Notes under the pieces: generated by a model
The model's database searches: none
Told to the model about the DNA's origin: nothing
Seen by the model: only the letters and a program-made list of their open reading frames with translations
Program-made: the position numbers and the translations under genes
NCBI GenBank assembly: GCA_021205385.1
Contig: JAJPXQ010000048.1
Span: 1 to 61,447 of the forward strand
From: Lachnospiraceae bacterium
GTDB taxonomy: Bacteria > Bacillota > Clostridia > Lachnospirales > Lachnospiraceae
Reading direction: 5' to 3'
DNA: 61,447 nucleotides
In this document: positions 57,448-61,447 of the stretch, one piece after another
How the letters are laid out: every line of letters starts with the position of its first letter
Numbering within the stretch: the first letter of the stretch is position 1

Positions 57448-59184
57448 ATGTTAAAAACATTACTGAAAAGTGTGCGTCAATATAAAAAGGAATCTATATT
57501 GACGCCGCTTTTTGTGGCAATTGAAGTGGTATTTGAATGTCTGCTGCCGCTGATCATGGCAAGCCTGATCGACCAGATGACAGGCGAGGCGATCGGGCCG
57601 ATCCTGCGGCTGGCTGTCATCCTGATCGTCATGGCGCTGTGCTCGCTGCTCTTCGGCGTACTCTCCGGCGCGATGGCCTCCACCGCGTCCTGCGGCTTTG
57701 CTAAAAATCTGCGGGAGGACCTGTTCTTTAAGATTCAGGATTTTTCTTTTGCGGATATTGACTATTTCTCGACGTCCTCGCTGGTGACGAGGATGACGAC
57801 GGATGTGACGAACATCCAGAACGCGTACCAGATGATCATCCGTATCGCGGTCCGCACACCACTGATGCTTATATTTTCTCTGGTGATGAGCCTCTCGATC
57901 AATGTCCGGATGGCGCTCATTTTTCTCGCGCTGCTTCCGATCCTGGGCGTCGTCCTTTTTGGAATTGCGCTGCATGTGCATCCGATTTTCAAAAGGATTT
58001 TCAAAAAGTACGATGCGCTCAACAATTCCGTGCAGGAGAATGTCGCCGGGATCCGTGTGGTGAAATCCTTTGTGCGGGAAGATTATGAGAAGGAAAAGTT
58101 CGACAAGGCGGCGCGTGAGGTCTGTGACGACTTTACGAGAGTGGAGAAGATCCTCGCTCTTAACCGGCCGTTCATGATGTTCTGTATTTATGCCGCCTTC
58201 ATGCTGATCAGCTTCTTCGGCGCAAACATCATCATCAATACGGCGGGTTCGAGCCTCACGACCGGACAGCTCTCCTCGCTGATCAACTATGGCGTACAGA
58301 TTCTGTCTTCCATGATGATGCTCTCCATGGTGTTTGTTATGGTCAGTATGGCGATGGAATCCGGAAATCGTGTCGCGGAGGTGCTCACCTGGGGCAGTTC
58401 TCTGGAATCGCCGGAGAATGGACTGACGGAAGTGCCGGACGGAAGCATTGACTTCGATCATGTCTCCTTTCGCTATCATAAGGACAGCAAAAAAGCAGCC
58501 CTGTCGGATATCAGCCTGAACATCAAATCCGGGCAGACAGTGGGCATCATGGGAGGCACTGGCGCGTCCAAGACGACGCTGATCCAGCTCATCTCACGTC
58601 TTTACGATGTCAGCGAGGGCAGCGTAAAGGTCGGCGGACACGATGTCCGGGAATATGATCTGGAGACGTTGCGCGACGCGGTCTCCGTCGTCCTGCAGAA
58701 GAATGTGCTGTTTTCCGGTACGATTAAGGAAAATCTGCGCTGGGGCAATAAGGAAGCCACGGATGAAGAACTGGTGGAAGCGTGCCGGGCTGCGCAGGCG
58801 GAAGAATTCATTGAACAGCTGCCTGATCGCTATGACACGCGCATCGAGCGTGGCGGCACCAACGTCTCCGGTGGGCAGAAGCAGAGGCTCTGCATCGCGC
58901 GGGCGTTGCTGAAGAAACCGAAGATACTGATCCTCGATGACTCCACGTCCGCGGTCGATACGAAGACAGACGCCCTGATTCGCCGGGCGTTCCAGAATGA
59001 GATCCCGGATACGACGAAGATTATCATCGCACAGAGAGTCTCCTCCGTGCAGGATGCGGACATGATTCTCGTGCTGGATGATGGGAAGATCGTGGAGCAG
59101 GGAACTCACGAGGAGCTGCTGGCGCTGAATGGCATCTATAAAGAAGCGTATGAAACGCAGACTAAGAGTAAGGAGGCGGTCTGA
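57448..59184 (+). CDS. ABC exporter half-transporter, degenerate-site subunit
   Basis: A 578-residue type IV ABC exporter: six membrane helices in residues ~15-300, then a nucleotide-binding domain. Walker A reads GGTGASKT (~369-376) with Ser in place of the usual Gly before Lys, the signature is VSGGQKQR, and Walker B ends LILDDSTSAVD with Asp where the catalytic Glu should be. This is the non-catalytic-site partner of a heterodimer. AAAGGAAGG precedes ATG 57448. It lies 96 bp after the MarR gene. Confidence 0.94.
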   Translation: MLKTLLKSVRQYKKESILTPLFVAIEVVFECLLPLIMASLIDQMTGEAIGPILRLAVILIVMALCSLLFGVLSGAMASTASCGFAKNLREDLFFKIQDFSFADIDYFSTSSLVTRMTTDVTNIQNAYQMIIRIAVRTPLMLIFSLVMSLSINVRMALIFLALLPILGVVLFGIALHVHPIFKRIFKKYDALNNSVQENVAGIRVVKSFVREDYEKEKFDKAAREVCDDFTRVEKILALNRPFMMFCIYAAFMLISFFGANIIINTAGSSLTTGQLSSLINYGVQILSSMMMLSMVFVMVSMAMESGNRVAEVLTWGSSLESPENGLTEVPDGSIDFDHVSFRYHKDSKKAALSDISLNIKSGQTVGIMGGTGASKTTLIQLISRLYDVSEGSVKVGGHDVREYDLETLRDAVSVVLQKNVLFSGTIKENLRWGNKEATDEELVEACRAAQAEEFIEQLPDRYDTRIERGGTNVSGGQKQRLCIARALLKKPKILILDDSTSAVDTKTDALIRRAFQNEIPDTTKIIIAQRVSSVQDADMILVLDDGKIVEQGTHEELLALNGIYKEAYETQTKSKEAV

Positions 59185-59185
59185 A

Positions 59186-61087
59186 ATGAGAGACAATAAA
59201 TCCAGGAAACCGGGCAGTTTCAGCCGGCTGATTAAATATTTGTTTCACTATTATCCGGTGCAGCTGGTCGTCGTGATGGTCTGCATCGTGGTCAGCGCCG
59301 TCGCGTCTGTCATATCCACTGCATTCCTGCAGCGGCTGATCGACGAATGCATCACGCCGGGCATTACCAGCGGCATGGCGGCGGTCTGGGACAGACTGGT
59401 CTCCATTCTGATGATCATGGGAACCATCTATGTACTGGGTGTCGTGTCATCCTTTATTTATACGAGAATTATGGCAGGCGTCACACAGGGCACGCTGATG
59501 CACCTGCGAGAGGATATGTTTGATCGTATGGAGACGCTGCCGATCAAATATTTCGACACGCATGCGCACGGAGATATCATGAGTACTTATACAAATGATA
59601 CGGATGCGCTGCGGCAGATGCTGGGGCAGAGCCTTCCGATGATCTTCCAGTCCGGCCTGACGATGATCGTGATTGTCATCATGATGCTGTACTACAGCCT
59701 CTGGCTGACGCTGGTCGTGTTCGCGTTCGCCATCCTGATGCTGTTTATCACAAGGAATTTCGGAGGCCTGAGTTCCAAGTATATGAGGGCGCAGCAGAAA
59801 TCCCTGGCTGAGGAGGAAGGCTTTATCGAGGAGATCATGGACGGACAGAAGGTTGTGAAGGTGTTCAACCATGAGGAGGAGAGCAAAGCGGATTTCCTGA
59901 AGCTGAATGAGCAGCTCTTCGAGGATGGAAAAGCGGCGCATCTCTACGGCAACATCCTGATGCCGATCCTGAACAATGTGGGAAACCTTCTGTATGTGGT
60001 GCTGGCGCTCGTTGGGGCGCTGTTGATCTGGCTCGGTGTGACCAATATCGGTCTGGCGGGGACAGAAGCGATTTCCGCCGGTATCATCATCTCATTCCTG
60101 AGCATGTCGAGACAGTTCTCGCAGACGATCGGCCAGGTGTCCAACCAGGTGGCAATGATCGCCATGGCCATCGCGGGCGCAGGGCGTGTCTTTGCACTGA
60201 TCGACGAGGAACCCGAGCAGGATAACGGCTATGTCACGCTCGTGAACGCGGAAAAGGATGAAGAAGGAAATCTGAGAGAGGCGGATCACACCACCGGTCT
60301 GTGGGCGTGGCGGCATCCGCATCAGGCGGACGGAACCGTGACTTATACGGAACTGAAAGGCGACATCCAGCTGGAGCATGTGGACTTCGGCTATAACCCG
60401 GATAAGATGGTGCTGCATGATATTTCCCTCTACGCGAAGCCGGGGCAGAAGATCGCCTTCGTCGGCGCGACCGGCGCCGGAAAGACGACGATCACCAATC
60501 TGATCAACCGTTTTTATGACATTGAGGACGGCAAGGTGCGCTATGACGGGATCAATATCAATAAGATCCGCAAGCCGGATCTGCGCCGCTCCCTGGGCAT
60601 CGTGCTGCAGGACGTCAATCTCTTTACCGGCACGGTCATGGATAATATCCGCTATGGTCGGCTGGACGCCACGGACGAGGAGTGTATTGCGGCCGCGAAG
60701 CTGACGAATGCGGACAGCTTTATCTCGCGATTGCCGCAGGGCTATCAGACAGAGCTTGCCGGAAACGGCGCGAACCTCTCACAGGGACAGCGGCAGCTGC
60801 TTTCCATCGCGCGTGCGGCTGTCGCGAATCCGCCGTGTATGATCCTCGATGAGGCGACGAGCTCCATCGATACCCGGACAGAAGCCCTGGTGCAGGACGG
60901 CATGGACCACTTGATGGAGGGCAGGACGGTATTTGTCATCGCCCACCGACTGTCCACCGTGCGGAACAGCAAGGCGATCATGGTGCTCGACCATGGGCGC
61001 ATCATCGAGCGCGGCGATCATGACGATCTGATCGCACAGAGGGGTACGTATTATCAGCTGTATACCGGTGCGTTTGAGTTGGAGTAA
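59186..61087 (+). CDS. ABC exporter half-transporter, catalytic-site subunit
   Basis: A 633-residue type IV ABC exporter: six membrane helices, then a nucleotide-binding domain with canonical Walker A GATGAGKT (~426-433), signature LSQGQRQ and Walker B MILDEATSSID with the catalytic Glu. A ~40-residue insertion between helices and ATPase (HTTGLWAWRHPHQADGTV) is seen in this exporter subgroup. ATG 59186 overlaps the end of the partner gene by spacing of one base and follows AAGGAGGCGG. Together they should form an asymmetric multidrug or lipid exporter. Confidence 0.94.
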   Translation: MRDNKSRKPGSFSRLIKYLFHYYPVQLVVVMVCIVVSAVASVISTAFLQRLIDECITPGITSGMAAVWDRLVSILMIMGTIYVLGVVSSFIYTRIMAGVTQGTLMHLREDMFDRMETLPIKYFDTHAHGDIMSTYTNDTDALRQMLGQSLPMIFQSGLTMIVIVIMMLYYSLWLTLVVFAFAILMLFITRNFGGLSSKYMRAQQKSLAEEEGFIEEIMDGQKVVKVFNHEEESKADFLKLNEQLFEDGKAAHLYGNILMPILNNVGNLLYVVLALVGALLIWLGVTNIGLAGTEAISAGIIISFLSMSRQFSQTIGQVSNQVAMIAMAIAGAGRVFALIDEEPEQDNGYVTLVNAEKDEEGNLREADHTTGLWAWRHPHQADGTVTYTELKGDIQLEHVDFGYNPDKMVLHDISLYAKPGQKIAFVGATGAGKTTITNLINRFYDIEDGKVRYDGININKIRKPDLRRSLGIVLQDVNLFTGTVMDNIRYGRLDATDEECIAAAKLTNADSFISRLPQGYQTELAGNGANLSQGQRQLLSIARAAVANPPCMILDEATSSIDTRTEALVQDGMDHLMEGRTVFVIAHRLSTVRNSKAIMVLDHGRIIERGDHDDLIAQRGTYYQLYTGAFELE

Positions 61088-61114
61088 GCTTCAGCGTGAG
61101 GCAGTCAGAGGGTG

Positions 61115-61149
61115 CAGTTCGCCCGGAGGATATTCCTCCGGGCGAACTG
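61115..61149. terminator. Bidirectional hairpin after the exporter genes
   Basis: A perfect 16-bp stem (61115-61130 with 61134-61149) and 3-base loop lie between the convergent exporter and glycine-rich protein genes. There is no clear T-run on either strand. Confidence 0.75.
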
Positions 61150-61169
61150 TCTGTCAGGAATCCGGTGGC

Positions 61170-61447
61170 TCAGTCGATCTCGACCAGATTAATGTAAGCG
61201 TAGCAGGTTCCGGAGTGTCCGGTTTCAGAACCGCCGGTCGGCGAAGGCATAGTGGCATTGCCGGCGATCATCGTTGCCCTTTCAAAGACATATCCGGTCT
61301 CAGACAATGCACATCTGCTGTTTTCCGCAGCATTTTCCCAACTGTCGGCATTTTCATAGTAGCCGCTTATATAGCTTGAGCCGCCGCCACCGCCGCCGGC
61401 AATTTTAGCGCCGCCGCCATACCAGCCGCCGCCACCGCCTGCGGCAT
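61170..61447 (-). CDS. Glycine-rich surface-type protein, C-terminal part (runs off the window)
   Basis: An open minus-strand frame from the window edge to a TGA at 61172-61170, at least 92 codons. It starts within Gly runs (AGGGGGWYGGGAKIAGG, then GGGGSSYISG) and ends with MPSPTGGSETGHSGTCYAYI and NLVEID. This matches the C-terminal glycine-rich module found in many Firmicute surface and phage-tail-like proteins, with Trp/Tyr-Gly clusters and the Pro-Ser-Pro-x-Gly-Gly...Gly-His-Ser-Gly signature. The N-terminus and any anchor lie outside the window. Confidence 0.8.
   Translation of the reverse strand, partial: AAGGGGGWYGGGAKIAGGGGGGSSYISGYYENADSWENAAENSRCALSETGYVFERATMIAGNATMPSPTGGSETGHSGTCYAYINLVEID

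Noticed and set aside
1-61447. CRISPR array, tRNA or rRNA genes, complete insertion sequence, prophage
   Set aside because: I read for regularly spaced repeats, cloverleaf-type segments, rRNA stretches and transposase or phage structural motifs and saw none that could be supported.

Overview
The window looks like chromosomal DNA of a strictly anaerobic, probably spore-forming Firmicute of the Clostridia. A Lachnospiraceae-like gut bacterium is the best fit. Reasons: a spoVG gene, a flavodiiron protein with a fused rubredoxin, Gram-positive lipoprotein signals, paired glgC/glgD, a long-form PRPP synthetase, DnaD/DnaI-type helicase-loading genes, strong AGGAGG ribosome sites, and GC-rich codon use through most of the window. 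The genus cannot be fixed from sequence alone.

Region 1 (1-15.3 kb) is a catabolic island of unknown substrate. It holds a ribose-type ABC importer, a cyclase-family hydrolase, a TIM-barrel isomerase, a GntR/FCD repressor, a short-chain dehydrogenase, a transaldolase-like enzyme, a complete branched-chain-amino-acid-type ABC importer, a second TIM-barrel isomerase and a second transaldolase paralogue. Four copies of an 11-bp operator, TTGTAWTACMA, tie these units together. Three sit at near-consensus promoters and the fourth lies at the left edge of the window, so the regulator probably controls itself and the whole island.

Region 2 (15.3-30.9 kb) is mostly core housekeeping: a trigger-factor-like lipoprotein, fba, an esterase/ATP-grasp/PRPP-synthetase operon, a dnaD-like/dnaC-like helicase-loading operon with a striking cluster of DnaA boxes upstream, murC, glgC-glgD-spoVG, a LysR regulator divergent from a 27-codon small ORF, and a flavodiiron oxygen/NO reductase. 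Region 3 (31-47.2 kb) holds a RhuM-family gene of foreign look, a large surface protein with an inactive C39-like end, an M29 aminopeptidase, an aconitase-like hydratase behind a promoter buried in a 34-bp inverted repeat, mutS2 with a two-component system, and an operon of an HtrA-like pseudoprotease, a YhaM-like nuclease and rlmD.

Region 4 (47.2-50.9 kb) is an AT-richer accessory scar between rlmD and proB. It has a hipB antitoxin with a broken hipA, a DUF4176 gene bracketed by two ~95-bp direct repeats that each fold as a hairpin, a 3' remnant of a type I restriction subunit (hsdR), and an AlbA/Schlafen-type ATPase-regulator. Region 5 (51.7-61.4 kb) contains a three-gene set, TerB-domain protein + BrxD-like ATPase + DEAD/H helicase, matching the Shango anti-phage architecture. 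It is transcribed from an apparently leaderless promoter, divergently from a MarR regulator and a heterodimeric ABC exporter. The right edge cuts a glycine-rich surface-type protein on the minus strand.

The most interesting items are the operator-linked two-transaldolase catabolic island, the Shango-like defence operon with its unusual promoter, the DnaA-box cluster at dnaD, the repeat-bracketed DUF4176 cassette and the 27-codon ORF facing lysR.
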